DNA of 64,000 nt from Sulfitobacter donghicola DSW-25 = KCTC 12864 = JCM 14565 (GCF_000622405.1 NZ_JASF01000005.1:930001-994000); one strand, 5' to 3'. Numbered from the stretch's first letter, positions 13,840 to 23,955 are shown. Translations and numbers: made by a program. Notes: a model not told the origin generated them from the letters alone.

Positions 13840-16800
13840 CAGATTATCCTTCCATCTTCGCCGCAAACGACAATCGAAGCTTGCGGTAAGACATCTGGAA
13901 CTTTGGGCTCTGCCATCCTGTCAATCCGCCGCAGCATCCCCCCCAGAAATCCGAGATCGCTACCGGACTCTTGCTCATTCTCTGACCATTGGATCGCATT
14001 CCACAGAAATCCTGTCGAGGTGACGAGAACAAGCTTGTGTCGTGCGCGGCTCAGAAGCACATTCATTCGCCGGCGGTCTCCAAGAATGCCAAGCGCGTGG
14101 CGTCCGACCTTTTGATTATTCCGCACAGTGCTCACAATCACAACGTCGGCCTCGCCGCCCTGAAAGCTGTCAATTGTGTGAACAAACAATCCGTCGCCTT
14201 TCGGGCTGGCGAAGCCACCCAGCAATCCAGTGTGTTGGTCTGTGCGGGTCGCTACAAGAGACCTCAGGAGATTGCACTGCGCTGTATAGGGCGATAGAAT
14301 CGCAAGAGTCGGCATTTCTCCTGAGGCTGGGCCCAATATATCAAGTGCCTCAAGTACAGCAGTAGTCTCTGCCCTATTTGCTGGTGAAGTGCCTTCGAAC
14401 GTCTCAAAAGCCTCAATGCGCGATCGGCTGAGCGAAGGTAAGTCAAATATTACCAACGGGGCAGCAAGCGCCCCAGTGCTTGGAATTATCGGACAGGCAC
14501 GATTAACAATGCGCTCTGCCGTCGTCAGTCGTCCACCATAGAAAGTCTCAGAAACCAATTCGCAAATAGTCGGGTGCATCCGGCTTTGTTCAGTGAGCAT
14601 TGAGACTGGCCCGCTACGCACATTGTTTGAAGCCTCTTCCGCTGTTTCTGCGATTTCTCTAAACGGTTGCTCAAGCCGAAGAGCCGCTCCGAGTACGTCC
14701 AGGCGAAGACTGCTGTTGTCTGCCAACGCAGCAAGCGAAGCACCGACCGCCTCGGGCAGATCCGATACCGCAGCGATAATATCTACCGCGTCCTCAAGTA
14801 ACGCCTCGGCGGCGCCCGCAGAATAAAGCCGTGCCTTACGTTCGGCATCGAACGGAGCCAGTTGGCGATGATCTCCAATCAATACGCGCCGGCTACCCAA
14901 AGACAATGGCCCGATAAGCTCCGGACCACTGGCCCTTGCGGCTTCCTCCACGATCACCCAATCGAATTGCTGACTCTGCGCAGCCATCTCCTCGAGCACA
15001 GACGAGTTCGCTGTCGCTAAAGTTACGTCAGCGCTGCGCAGAATTAGATGTTCCGTGTCCCGCAGAATAGCCTCACCTTCAGAGTCAACAGCTTCATCGG
15101 ATTCTTGTACTCGAAGGAGCCGCTCAATAGCTTTACGTCGGACACGGGAGAGTGGGCTTGTCTGACTTAAAACGAAGGTATCCAGAAGGGACCGCGCACG
15201 TGCTTTTAAGCGAGTTTCCCCCGAGTTCTTTTCAGGGCGTTCCATGCGGACGACGATTGCGTCATTCCCCAGCTCAGTAAAATGCTTTCGTAGTGTGCGC
15301 TCCATTTCCGCAAGCGCCTCATGGTTCTGTGCGGCAATAAGGATACGAGCGGTTGGTCGATCTTTCAAAATACTGCCGATAAGCCTCGATATAAGGAAAG
15401 ACTTTCCCACACCCGGAGGACCAACAACGAGATTGAGGGCATGCCCGTGACAGATTATATCCCACGCTGATGATTTTGACGGATCCAATTCGGTGGGTGC
15501 GGCACCCGGAGGGGCCATAGCACGGATTGCAGGGTCCAAACCGACACTGCGTGGGTCGCCAATAGCACGAAGTAGATCAAAGTTATCGCGGGAATTGACT
15601 ATGTGGTTAAGACGGCGGCGGACCTGCGTTTCAGTCCCTTTGTCCGGACGTGGACGTAGCAGAACGTGCCCCTCAATTGGTATTCTTCCTTCATGTCGGA
15701 AAACATAAAGCCTTCGTCCATCTGCATCGACGACATCTTCAAGCGAGAGTTTTGGTGCAGAAGGCCCCAGCGTCAGCGCACCAGACGCTGTGAGCGTCCA
15801 CTCCACCGAACCGTCATCGCGCAGCATCTCGCGTTGAAGGTCAGCGGCCGCCTCATTGCGTCCGAACTTTGCACGCCAATGATCCCGCTCCGCGTCAGTT
15901 CGCGCCGCGACACGAACGAGGCCGGTTTCAGGAGTATCGACAATTTCGACAGGATAATGGTGCAGTCGTCCCTCAAGGAGGGTTGCAACCTCAATCAAGA
16001 CCAGCGCATGCCATTCGACGAGATCGCGATCACTCGCCTGTACTGCAGGATCTTTCCCGACGGAAGCCCACGCGATGGCTCCTCCCCCAGTCCGCGCAGC
16101 TCGATCCTGTGCATGGTTAATGTTTTGCGAGACGTGCATTCGAGCAGTAATCGGCAACGCATTCAGTGCACCATCGCCTGCACCCCGCATCCGACAGCTT
16201 ACAATCCGGCCAAAACGATCATCGTTCGTCATCGGGCGTACACTATAAACGGCGCGTTGGGTGAACACTGATATCATCCCATCGCCGCGGTAAGAGTCGC
16301 GCCAAGCGATTGGGGTATCCCCCGTCAAATCGTCTTGAACAAAAGAGAGTAGCGCTTCCCTATCAGTCGCTGGAATTAACCCTTGCGTCAGCACAGGTAC
16401 GTCACGCCGCAAAAGATCACGCCCCGGCAGAACGATCAATTCGTGCCGTCCACTTGACCCCACCAACTCAAGTTCTGAGCACAAAGCCTCAATCTCTGTT
16501 GCCAAGGCCTCGCCTTCGACATGCACGAACTGAGGTGGCACACGAAGGCGGTCAAGCAAGCGCTGCTCTGCTGGCAGAAGCACTGCGCTTTCTGTATCAT
16601 TTTGTAAGAGCAGACCCGCAGCAACTTTTCCAAGGTCCCGCCAGTCTTGACCGTAAGAAACAACAGAACCGGGGCTCAGTAAGGCCGCACCACCGCTACC
16701 AACGGAACCGAGATGAACGCAGCCCTCGTAGCCACCGAGCTTCAGTTCTAGAGGTTCAAGGCAAGATGTGAAAACCGTGCTTTCTGCTATGCCGCCGTGA

Positions 16801-17264
16801 ACGATGTCTGCCCCGTGGAGATAACCCACACCCCGCGCAAGTCGTGCTATTTGATACCAAATAGCGACACGTCCAGAAACCGTTCGTGCGCTCTCCTCGA
16901 TTTTGCGGCGACTTCGAGCAGACAAAGCGTCAAGCGATCCGTCAGCGCCTATTAAACGAATTCCGATCTCGTGATCGTCTTCAATAACATCTATCACATC
17001 CAGCAAAATTTCATGCACCGCCTTGCGAGCCAGAACCCCGCGTACGCGCCGCACCGTATCATTCAGAAAGCGCGCAATATCTTGATCGACCGCCGCACCA
17101 GTCTTTTTGATCAGCCATAGTATATAGGTTTCACCGTCATCCCGATCGGTAACCACCCAATGGCTCGAAGTCCGCAAATAGCGTTCGCTACTGCGTCCGC
17201 CCTCCATTTCGAACCGATCGTCGAGTGGGGTCTTTGCGTTCCCAATTCGCTGTTTTTGACGCAC
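13839..17264 (-). CDS. Pseudokinase fused to a UPF1-like SF1 helicase
   Basis: In this 1141-residue protein, residues 30-260 resemble a protein kinase (ILWLIKK lysine, then GVGYLHGADIVHGG in place of HRD, and LGGYEG in place of DFG). The catalytic Asp residues are gone, so it is a pseudokinase. After a middle region comes an SF1B helicase: Walker A VVGPPGVGKS near 615, Walker B VIVEEAARA near 771, GDHRQLAPF, EQSRMHP, DSFQGGEADVVIVS near 1036, and MNVLLSRAR. The start is a GTG at 17264; no better ATG exists upstream. It is coupled to the PLD gene. The pair resembles helicase-nuclease defence modules, but I cannot match it to a named system. The pseudokinase might sense an alarm nucleotide or a phage protein. 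Confidence 0.8.
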   Translation of the reverse strand: MRQKQRIGNAKTPLDDRFEMEGGRSSERYLRTSSHWVVTDRDDGETYILWLIKKTGAAVDQDIARFLNDTVRRVRGVLARKAVHEILLDVIDVIEDDHEIGIRLIGADGSLDALSARSRRKIEESARTVSGRVAIWYQIARLARGVGYLHGADIVHGGIAESTVFTSCLEPLELKLGGYEGCVHLGSVGSGGAALLSPGSVVSYGQDWRDLGKVAAGLLLQNDTESAVLLPAEQRLLDRLRVPPQFVHVEGEALATEIEALCSELELVGSSGRHELIVLPGRDLLRRDVPVLTQGLIPATDREALLSFVQDDLTGDTPIAWRDSYRGDGMISVFTQRAVYSVRPMTNDDRFGRIVSCRMRGAGDGALNALPITARMHVSQNINHAQDRAARTGGGAIAWASVGKDPAVQASDRDLVEWHALVLIEVATLLEGRLHHYPVEIVDTPETGLVRVAARTDAERDHWRAKFGRNEAAADLQREMLRDDGSVEWTLTASGALTLGPSAPKLSLEDVVDADGRRLYVFRHEGRIPIEGHVLLRPRPDKGTETQVRRRLNHIVNSRDNFDLLRAIGDPRSVGLDPAIRAMAPPGAAPTELDPSKSSAWDIICHGHALNLVVGPPGVGKSFLISRLIGSILKDRPTARILIAAQNHEALAEMERTLRKHFTELGNDAIVVRMERPEKNSGETRLKARARSLLDTFVLSQTSPLSRVRRKAIERLLRVQESDEAVDSEGEAILRDTEHLILRSADVTLATANSSVLEEMAAQSQQFDWVIVEEAARASGPELIGPLSLGSRRVLIGDHRQLAPFDAERKARLYSAGAAEALLEDAVDIIAAVSDLPEAVGASLAALADNSSLRLDVLGAALRLEQPFREIAETAEEASNNVRSGPVSMLTEQSRMHPTICELVSETFYGGRLTTAERIVNRACPIIPSTGALAAPLVIFDLPSLSRSRIEAFETFEGTSPANRAETTAVLEALDILGPASGEMPTLAILSPYTAQCNLLRSLVATRTDQHTGLLGGFASPKGDGLFVHTIDSFQGGEADVVIVSTVRNNQKVGRHALGILGDRRRMNVLLSRARHKLVLVTSTGFLWNAIQWSENEQESGSDLGFLGGMLRRIDRMAEPKVPDVLPQASIVVCGEDGRII

Positions 17265-17290
17265 TTGGTGACTCTCAAATCATTCTAACG

Positions 17291-17306
17291 ATACAATATA
17301 TTGTAT
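17291..17306. promoter_or_regulatory. Perfect 16-bp palindrome in a divergent promoter region
   Basis: ATACAATATATTGTAT is fully palindromic. It lies 26 bp upstream of the helicase start and 184 bp upstream of the divergent NTPase gene, inside an AT-rich patch. It is probably an operator for a dimeric regulator of the helicase/PLD unit; no regulator gene is adjacent. Confidence 0.45.
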
Positions 17307-17490
17307 GTAGTTCCGCATCGATCACAAGGGGCCTTCCGTCCGCTACATCACCGCGGAAACGCAGCGGAACTCATCATAAGGGATTGGATCAGCGTTCGAG
17401 CCTTCGCTAATCGAAGTAAATGACGTAAAGTGAGCGGCACAAAATCTTACCTTTTCATTACGTGCATGGTACATTCCAAACTGCTTACCT

Positions 17491-20400
17491 ATGTTCAAAT
17501 CAATGAGTAAAAATTTTCATATACTTCGCAGCTTGCAATCAAGCGAACGCGTTGTCGCAGAGAGTGAGCTTCTTCTGGAGCCCGGCGTAGTTATCGTTTT
17601 GGCTGAACCAGGGGCAGGAAAAACAGCTTTACTGGCGAATTTCGCTCGCAGGTTTGATACCAAAGCCACCAAAGCGAGCTGTTATTTTGAACCGAGCGCA
17701 TCATCTTGCCAAATAGTCGATGCTTTTGATGAAGTAGCTCGACTTGGAGCTCAAGATATTGGCCAAATACTATCGAAAATCCGTGCAACCGGAGCAGATC
17801 GAATTGTTCTTTCCAGCCGCTCTGGAGAATGGGAGAAATCTCAAACTCAGTTGGTCAAAGATGTGTTTGATATCGAGCCGGTAGTCGTCCAGCTTTTACC
17901 GCTTACTGAGCATGAACGACGTCAACTTTTCGCGCACGAACTACCCGATGAGAATTTCGACGACTTCATAGTGCAGGTTCAGCGCTTTGACCTTGGACTC
18001 TTGTTGGGAAATCCAGAGTTCCTCAAGTTGTTTGCTGCCGCCTACATTGAAAGTGGTAGACTCTTTAAATCGAGGAAAGCGGTGTTCGATGATGCGATCA
18101 AACATCTTGCTCACGAAGCAAACGAGGCAATATCGCAAAGAGGAGCCCCTACGAGAAATCAAAGGGTTGCTTGGGCAGAAGAAGTCTTCGCCAAGGTCTT
18201 ACTTTCAGGCGCGGTGGGGGTTTCCATCGCGGGAAGATTGCAGGACGATACGTTCCCCAACTTAGGAGATTTGGGTATAGATAGCATTCAATTGCCGTCA
18301 ATACTGGACACCAAACTCTTCAAGCCAGCAACCGGTGAAGGCTTACATGAACCTATACATAGGATAGTTGCCGAATATGGTGCAGCCAGATATTTGATCC
18401 GGCTGGTTGATGATGCCGGCCATATCTTTTCGATGCGACAGTGCTTGTCAGTTATTGCTCCAAATGGGACCACACGCGATGAACTCCGAGGTTTGCTGGG
18501 GTGGATGGCCGCATTGGGGTCACAGTCGGTACAAAATGCTGCAATAGAAGTCGATCCTTACGCCGTTCTCGGTAACGGCGATCCATCCATGCTGTCAGAA
18601 AATTCCAAGCTATATCTTCTGAAAGAATTACAGAAGCTTCAAGTACACGACCCACACTTTCGCAGGAGTGACCGATGGCGCAATTTCAGCGCTGCAGGCT
18701 TTTTCACTCCGTCAGTCATTCAAGCCGTCAGACCAATTCTACTGAAACAAAACGATGATGATGAACTTCGTATGCTGTTGCTAGAGCTGCTTGAAGGATC
18801 ACCCGCAAATGCGGAGCTGGTCCCTGAATTACAAGAATTGATATTTAATGAAGAAGTGCCAAAGCAGGTTAGAACTCGGGCGCAAATGCAATTGGGCAGT
18901 GTCACAACACACAATCACAAGCCTGACTTTGATCGCTTGGTTAAATCTGGAACTCCAGATGCACTTGAGCTTGCGGCAGAGATATGTGTCGACGCAGGTG
19001 TTGAGAATTTTGAAGCTGATCAACTGGCCTTACTGCTCAGAGCCAATGCACAAACAGTGCCTCGTGACTTCGATCGATTGTATGCTCTTAAGAAAGTTAC
19101 CCAAAGCTTAAACTTGGAGGCTACCGAACGTCTTCTGAATGAACTTACGGATAAACTCTCCTGTACCTGCAAAGCCAAAGACGCCCACGATTGCCATTGT
19201 CGGGACAGTATCAGTAAGACCGTGGGATCTCTACTGGACAGGTTTTTCACACTTGCAGCAGATACTGCTGATCCAGCGAAGGTGTGGGGTTGGATAAAAA
19301 ACCTGAACTTTCATAATCAAGCCCGTTCCAAGGATAGCGCCGCAGTTCGAGCATTGCAGGAAAATAACTGTCTTCGCCAACAAATCCAACAATCTGCATT
19401 TGCAAACGTGACGGATGAAGATGAAATATGGAAAATTTACTCAAATACCTTTGGATGGCAGGGGCACTCTGGTCTTGGGTTTCAGATGGCTGATGAACTC
19501 GCGATGGTCGAGATCGCTTTTGAAACCAACAACCTCAATCTTTGGTGCAGGTTTCTATCCGGCCACCGCTATTACAATAAACCCGAAAATCGAGGCCCCA
19601 ACCCTTTGCGGCATGTGATGCGACTTCATGCCAATGCAAATCCTGAGTTTATGACCTCTTGGGTGCAACGCAACAAAATAGCGAAGAGGCAATGGCAAGA
19701 GGGGCGGTACCGTAGAGGACGATTTGATAGCCGACGCACAAGGCGAGATCGACGAATAGCGAAGCGCAACGAGCGATCCCTGCGCGAAGACAAAGAACAG
19801 ATCGAAGCGGGAGAGTGTTGGAGGTGGCTGAGCTTTATGGCTTCTCTTTACTTATCAGCACCAGAAAGACTGAGTGAAGAGTTTGGCGGAAAGGTTGATG
19901 TCGAAAAATCATTGCTCAGCAGCTTTACTGGCCAAGCGGCTGACATCCCTTCCTTGGATCAACTGGGTCAGGGAGCCCAACATCGCTCAGTGCAAATCCT
20001 TCATGCGGCTTGCTTGTTACAATTCCGAATTTCAAATGACCTCTCAGCGATTGACCAAAAAATTCTGAAAGCAGTGAAGTTAGATATTGGAGGGTATAAA
20101 AACCTCCAGAAAACAGAGGTGGTAAGTTTCGAGGCAGAAGTAGACCGTTGCCTGTTTTGCAAGGTTGAACGCGAACAGTATCTCCGAGATTTGATCGAAC
20201 CTCAGTTGAACCAAAACCGGTTTATTGATTTGAGTTGGCTGGATCGAAAGGTTGAATTTCAGGCGTTTAGATCGACTTTACCTACGGAATGGTTGGCTCT
20301 GCATCCAACACTATCCTACCAAGTCTTAGATAAGCTGTTTGATATGGCCGCTATGTATGGAGATCGGGACACGTTAACGGGCTTGATCCGCAAGAATTGT

Positions 20401-21450
20401 AACATCCTTTTTCGACAGATTGGGCCTTTTACGAAAGTGGATCCGAGAGCATTTTGGTTTTTGCGATACTTCTATTTTGTTGACGATACCAAGCCTGAAA
20501 TTTGGAATTGGCTGACAGCCGATCCGAATAACATATTTGCTCTGCAGCAACACGCTGGTCGCAAGCGCCATGGCGAAGAAACGGGTTGGCCTGACCTGAC
20601 AGCTCGTAAAATTCAATTTGTCTTGCAGTCGTTTATAGGCTCTTGGCCAGAAGTACATCTACCAAGTAGTCACGGTACAGGAAGCCCAAAAACAGAAACT
20701 GCTTATAGATACCTGACCGAAGTCATCTGGACGATCGGCAGAGACCAGCCGGAACGTGCCCTTCCTGTTCTCGATGATCTTCGAAAAGATTCCCGGTTTA
20801 AAACACTGGATTCAACATTGAGAACCATCAGAGCTACTGTGCTGCGGACAAATGCACATCAGGATTGGGCTCCACCAAAACCTGGGGGGATTGTTGCGTT
20901 ACTGGAGCATGCCGAGATCGCCAGTGTTGAGCACATGAGAACTTTGATCCTTGAAAATCTGGAGGAATTACAGGCCGAAATTCGCGGGAGTGATCTTGAT
21001 CTTTTGGACATCTTTTACTCGGGCGACGACCATCTAATGGAAAACGCATCAACCAAGCGCATCGTGACACTTTTAAGGCCGAAGCTCCAGTCCTTGAACA
21101 TTTCGGATGTAATTGAGCATCAGATGAAGGATGCCAAGCGTTGTGATTTCACGGCCTCAAAGATGGTAGACGGCAGCCGACAAATGTTGGTAGTCGAGGT
21201 TAAAGGCCAGTGGAACCCAGAACTGTACACAGCTGCGAGCGCCCAGCTCTTCGATCGTTATGCAATTCACCAAGATGCCGGGCAACAAGGAATCTATTTG
21301 GTGCTATGGTTTGGTCCAAATGGAACGATTGCTGGGCGTAAAGATCCAGCAGTTATCTCTGCTGCTGATCTCTACGAGAAAATCAAAGAATCTGTGCCCC
21401 ATGACCTCCGCGGTCAAATTGACGTTTTCGTGCTGGATCTCGCGCGATAA
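17491..21450 (+). CDS. Large STAND/NACHT-like NTPase with C-terminal PD-(D/E)XK nuclease domain
   Basis: This 1319-residue protein has an N-terminal P-loop (VIVLAEPGAGKTALL near residue 35), an Asp-containing VDAFDEV and an SSRSGEW sensor-like motif, consistent with a NACHT/STAND ATPase. A long helical, solenoid-like region (about 350-1180) follows. It contains a CxC/CxC cluster (CTCKAKDAHDCHC) near 555 and an Arg-rich stretch (RRGRFDSRRTRRDRR) near 750. The C-terminal 110 residues read CDFTA, LVVEVKGQWNPELY, then YLVLWFG, a restriction-endonuclease-like fold often seen at the end of bacterial NACHT proteins. Avs proteins carry this effector at the N-terminus instead. It is probably an anti-phage sensor-effector in one chain. 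The start is ATG 17491; ATG 17503 is also possible. Confidence 0.75.
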   Translation: MFKSMSKNFHILRSLQSSERVVAESELLLEPGVVIVLAEPGAGKTALLANFARRFDTKATKASCYFEPSASSCQIVDAFDEVARLGAQDIGQILSKIRATGADRIVLSSRSGEWEKSQTQLVKDVFDIEPVVVQLLPLTEHERRQLFAHELPDENFDDFIVQVQRFDLGLLLGNPEFLKLFAAAYIESGRLFKSRKAVFDDAIKHLAHEANEAISQRGAPTRNQRVAWAEEVFAKVLLSGAVGVSIAGRLQDDTFPNLGDLGIDSIQLPSILDTKLFKPATGEGLHEPIHRIVAEYGAARYLIRLVDDAGHIFSMRQCLSVIAPNGTTRDELRGLLGWMAALGSQSVQNAAIEVDPYAVLGNGDPSMLSENSKLYLLKELQKLQVHDPHFRRSDRWRNFSAAGFFTPSVIQAVRPILLKQNDDDELRMLLLELLEGSPANAELVPELQELIFNEEVPKQVRTRAQMQLGSVTTHNHKPDFDRLVKSGTPDALELAAEICVDAGVENFEADQLALLLRANAQTVPRDFDRLYALKKVTQSLNLEATERLLNELTDKLSCTCKAKDAHDCHCRDSISKTVGSLLDRFFTLAADTADPAKVWGWIKNLNFHNQARSKDSAAVRALQENNCLRQQIQQSAFANVTDEDEIWKIYSNTFGWQGHSGLGFQMADELAMVEIAFETNNLNLWCRFLSGHRYYNKPENRGPNPLRHVMRLHANANPEFMTSWVQRNKIAKRQWQEGRYRRGRFDSRRTRRDRRIAKRNERSLREDKEQIEAGECWRWLSFMASLYLSAPERLSEEFGGKVDVEKSLLSSFTGQAADIPSLDQLGQGAQHRSVQILHAACLLQFRISNDLSAIDQKILKAVKLDIGGYKNLQKTEVVSFEAEVDRCLFCKVEREQYLRDLIEPQLNQNRFIDLSWLDRKVEFQAFRSTLPTEWLALHPTLSYQVLDKLFDMAAMYGDRDTLTGLIRKNCNILFRQIGPFTKVDPRAFWFLRYFYFVDDTKPEIWNWLTADPNNIFALQQHAGRKRHGEETGWPDLTARKIQFVLQSFIGSWPEVHLPSSHGTGSPKTETAYRYLTEVIWTIGRDQPERALPVLDDLRKDSRFKTLDSTLRTIRATVLRTNAHQDWAPPKPGGIVALLEHAEIASVEHMRTLILENLEELQAEIRGSDLDLLDIFYSGDDHLMENASTKRIVTLLRPKLQSLNISDVIEHQMKDAKRCDFTASKMVDGSRQMLVVEVKGQWNPELYTAASAQLFDRYAIHQDAGQQGIYLVLWFGPNGTIAGRKDPAVISAADLYEKIKESVPHDLRGQIDVFVLDLAR

Positions 21451-21543
21451 CAAGGCCCAGCTTATGCGTCGGCTTGTTGTGCCGTCACGCTGTCCTGTGG
21501 AGACAGGCCGATCAGCTCGAATTTAGAAGCATCAAAATTGTTG

Positions 21544-21625
21544 TTGGCACTTCCAGCAGATTGACCCTGCCGCTACGCTTTTAGCCTATGCTGGTGCATC
21601 GGGCTGAATAATCTGTAAGTGCCAA
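21544..21625. repeat. 82-bp sequence bounded by inverted repeats (possible MITE remnant or hairpin)
   Basis: TTGGCACTT at 21544-21552 is exactly inverted as AAGTGCCAA at 21617-21625. CAGATT and AATCTG just inside extend the match with a small gap. It lies in the gap between the convergent NTPase and OLD-like genes. It could be a miniature inverted-repeat element or a large terminator-like fold. No clear target duplication flanks it. Confidence 0.35.
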
Positions 21626-21673
21626 AGGTATCAGCTCAAAACTCCGATGATATTCAATGTCTGTTGAGCGTTC

Positions 21674-23698
21674 TCAGTCAACTGTCAGCGCAGATTCTAT
21701 GATGATCTTCAAGTCTTCGGCAACGACGAACCCCTCTGGAATCGCAAACTCATCAAGTAGCCTGTCGTTCTCACCAGCAGTTTTAACGATTTGCTTCAGT
21801 GCCTTGTGCAGTTTTTTTCCTTTCACCGTTGTGGGTGACTTTCCACCAGCAGCATCCCAAAGACCAACTGCGTCTGGAGAGCCGCCATCCGGCCAAAGTG
21901 CATAAACTATCTTTTTTCGTTTCTCAAGAAAGTGATCTCGGGCTTTTCCAATCGTAGCTGCAGCTTCGCGACGCCATTCTTCAGCATCCGCCTCGCTCAC
22001 CTTGTATAAGGCGGCCAGGTATTTCGCTGAACAAAAATACCCCTCAAGGTCAGAACCTGCCGTAACCCAAGGATATACACCTTCAGTTGAAAAACTGTCT
22101 CGCCATTTCGCGGCTTCTTCATCAGTCATAAAATCACCATCTCGATGAATAGCAGCTTTGACTTTGAGTTCACCGTCTACAAGTAGACCCTCTAGAAATT
22201 TGTCGCGAGGTAAGTTGTCTATTCCGAAGCAACGGCATACTGATACTTGCGCTGATAGACTGGGCCATTGCCTAAGAATTGCTCTAAGGGGTCTATCATC
22301 TTCATCTTCAACAAAAAACAACACAGACTTATCCAAGCCACCCCATCCGAGCAACCGGCGAATTGCTTCATCGTCATCAGTTTGAACAACCCCGTCTCTC
22401 ATCCACACAAGTTTAGAAACAAGGCTTGCTGCTCTAACGATGTTGGGGCTGTGAGTTGTAAGAATAATTTGAGTTTCCAACTCTTTCGAGGCAAGCTCTA
22501 AAGCCTCAATAAGCCGCTCCTGCTTGTCCGGATGAAGGTGTGCATCTGGTTCATCGATAAGCATCAGCCTCGGTTTGAATAGAATTAGATACGCAAAAAT
22601 CTGAACAACTTGCAAAATTCCAGTCGCAGCCGTTTCCAAAGGACGAGCGTTTCCATTCTGAATGTCCGTGATGGAGGCAGAAATGTGAAAATCTTCGCGT
22701 TCATCAAACGACACGTCGATGGAAGAGTTGGGATGAACCCTCTTAATCAATCGATTAAGCGCCTTGAGCCGAATTTGTCCCTCTCCGGGGTCAGTGTCAT
22801 CACTACTATCGGTGCTCAAATTGTATAGAATATTTCTCAACACTCCTCCGGCATCCCCACTTGATGCCTGGCGACGCAACGTAGGTTGAGCCAGAATAGT
22901 TTCCCTTTCGGAAAGACCAGCCAACCCTGGTATATATGCAGTTATAAACTGGTACCGTTGCTTGTAAGGGGTAACGGCACTTCCGCCTTCCATATAGGCG
23001 GTTATCCCACCTTTGTTTCGAGCCGCACGTATTCGTACTGTGGTCTGAATCTTTTCGTCTTGGTCCGAAACATGCTTGAAGTACACTTCAACAGCATCCG
23101 ATTTCGATCCCGTTTTAAGCTCTCCATTGTGTAAAGTTTTCAAAGGATCACTCGAAGGAATGTAGTCGAGCCTCTCAAAGGATATCATTTCCTTCTGATT
23201 TTTTGGTAATACATAGCTTGCCGCTCTGGCCGCCCAGTGTATCGCCTGTAGCACCGATGATTTGCCACTTCCGTTTGGCCCGACCAAGATCGTTACATTC
23301 CCAAGCGGTATTTCGGCTTCTTTGGCCGCCTTGAAATTTCGAACGTGTATTCCGGTTAAGGGCGTCCAACGTTTCGCCCTTGTCGAGCGAGAGTCGACAA
23401 GGCGAGCACCTGAGATTTCTTCAATTGTCGTATCAATTTCAGGTTCATCGAAATCAAGTTCATCGAATGCATTCAGGCTTACTTCCCGCGTCAATACGCC
23501 ATTTAAGAGCCCGATTTGCTTCAAGATTTCAGCGTCTGATCCCTCATCAAACCTGACAAGGAAGCCGTATACTTCCCCATCATTTCCCTCAATTTCTTCT
23601 AATTCCCAAGTGACGTCATTTAAATGGTCAGGATTCACTCCCCATTCAGCTGCAATAGCGTGAATTTGGCCGTCAGCCTCGATGTCAGATTGATCCAC
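21674..23698 (-). CDS. OLD-like ABC-type ATPase with TOPRIM nuclease domain
   Basis: In this 674-residue protein, residues 1-110 form an acidic N-terminal extension. The ABC/SMC-like ATPase follows: Walker A LVGPNGSGKSS near 141, a signature-like ETAATGILQ, Walker B LMLIDEPDAH near 381, and an H-loop LTTHSP. The C-terminal part has a TOPRIM pattern: FFVEDEDDR near 464, HRDGDF near 519, and SDLEGYF. This is the OLD-family design (as in Gabija GajA). An AAA15 plus DUF4435-type fusion, as in PARIS-like systems, is an alternative. No UvrD-like GajB partner is adjacent. The start is a GTG with no strong ribosome-binding site. Nuclease defence is the likely role. Confidence 0.75.
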   Translation of the reverse strand: MDQSDIEADGQIHAIAAEWGVNPDHLNDVTWELEEIEGNDGEVYGFLVRFDEGSDAEILKQIGLLNGVLTREVSLNAFDELDFDEPEIDTTIEEISGARLVDSRSTRAKRWTPLTGIHVRNFKAAKEAEIPLGNVTILVGPNGSGKSSVLQAIHWAARAASYVLPKNQKEMISFERLDYIPSSDPLKTLHNGELKTGSKSDAVEVYFKHVSDQDEKIQTTVRIRAARNKGGITAYMEGGSAVTPYKQRYQFITAYIPGLAGLSERETILAQPTLRRQASSGDAGGVLRNILYNLSTDSSDDTDPGEGQIRLKALNRLIKRVHPNSSIDVSFDEREDFHISASITDIQNGNARPLETAATGILQVVQIFAYLILFKPRLMLIDEPDAHLHPDKQERLIEALELASKELETQIILTTHSPNIVRAASLVSKLVWMRDGVVQTDDDEAIRRLLGWGGLDKSVLFFVEDEDDRPLRAILRQWPSLSAQVSVCRCFGIDNLPRDKFLEGLLVDGELKVKAAIHRDGDFMTDEEAAKWRDSFSTEGVYPWVTAGSDLEGYFCSAKYLAALYKVSEADAEEWRREAAATIGKARDHFLEKRKKIVYALWPDGGSPDAVGLWDAAGGKSPTTVKGKKLHKALKQIVKTAGENDRLLDEFAIPEGFVVAEDLKIIIESALTVD

Positions 23699-23955
23699 TT
23701 AATTTGTCCCAAAAATGCGCCTATATGTTGGGTACAGGAGTGGTCATTCTCTCGTAAAGCAAAAGTTTTTCAACCTAGATTTGGTATCATCAGCATTTTC
23801 AAAAATAAAGACGGCGAGAGGTTGGAAATCTACTCTTCACCATCAAACTGTTTGCCAAAGCGGAGCTTGGATAACGCAGCAACGCAAAGCCGCTTTCCGT
23901 CAGGCTCGGCACCACTTGCCTGCCCGGCATGTAGGGAAAGTCGGATCCCCATCGG

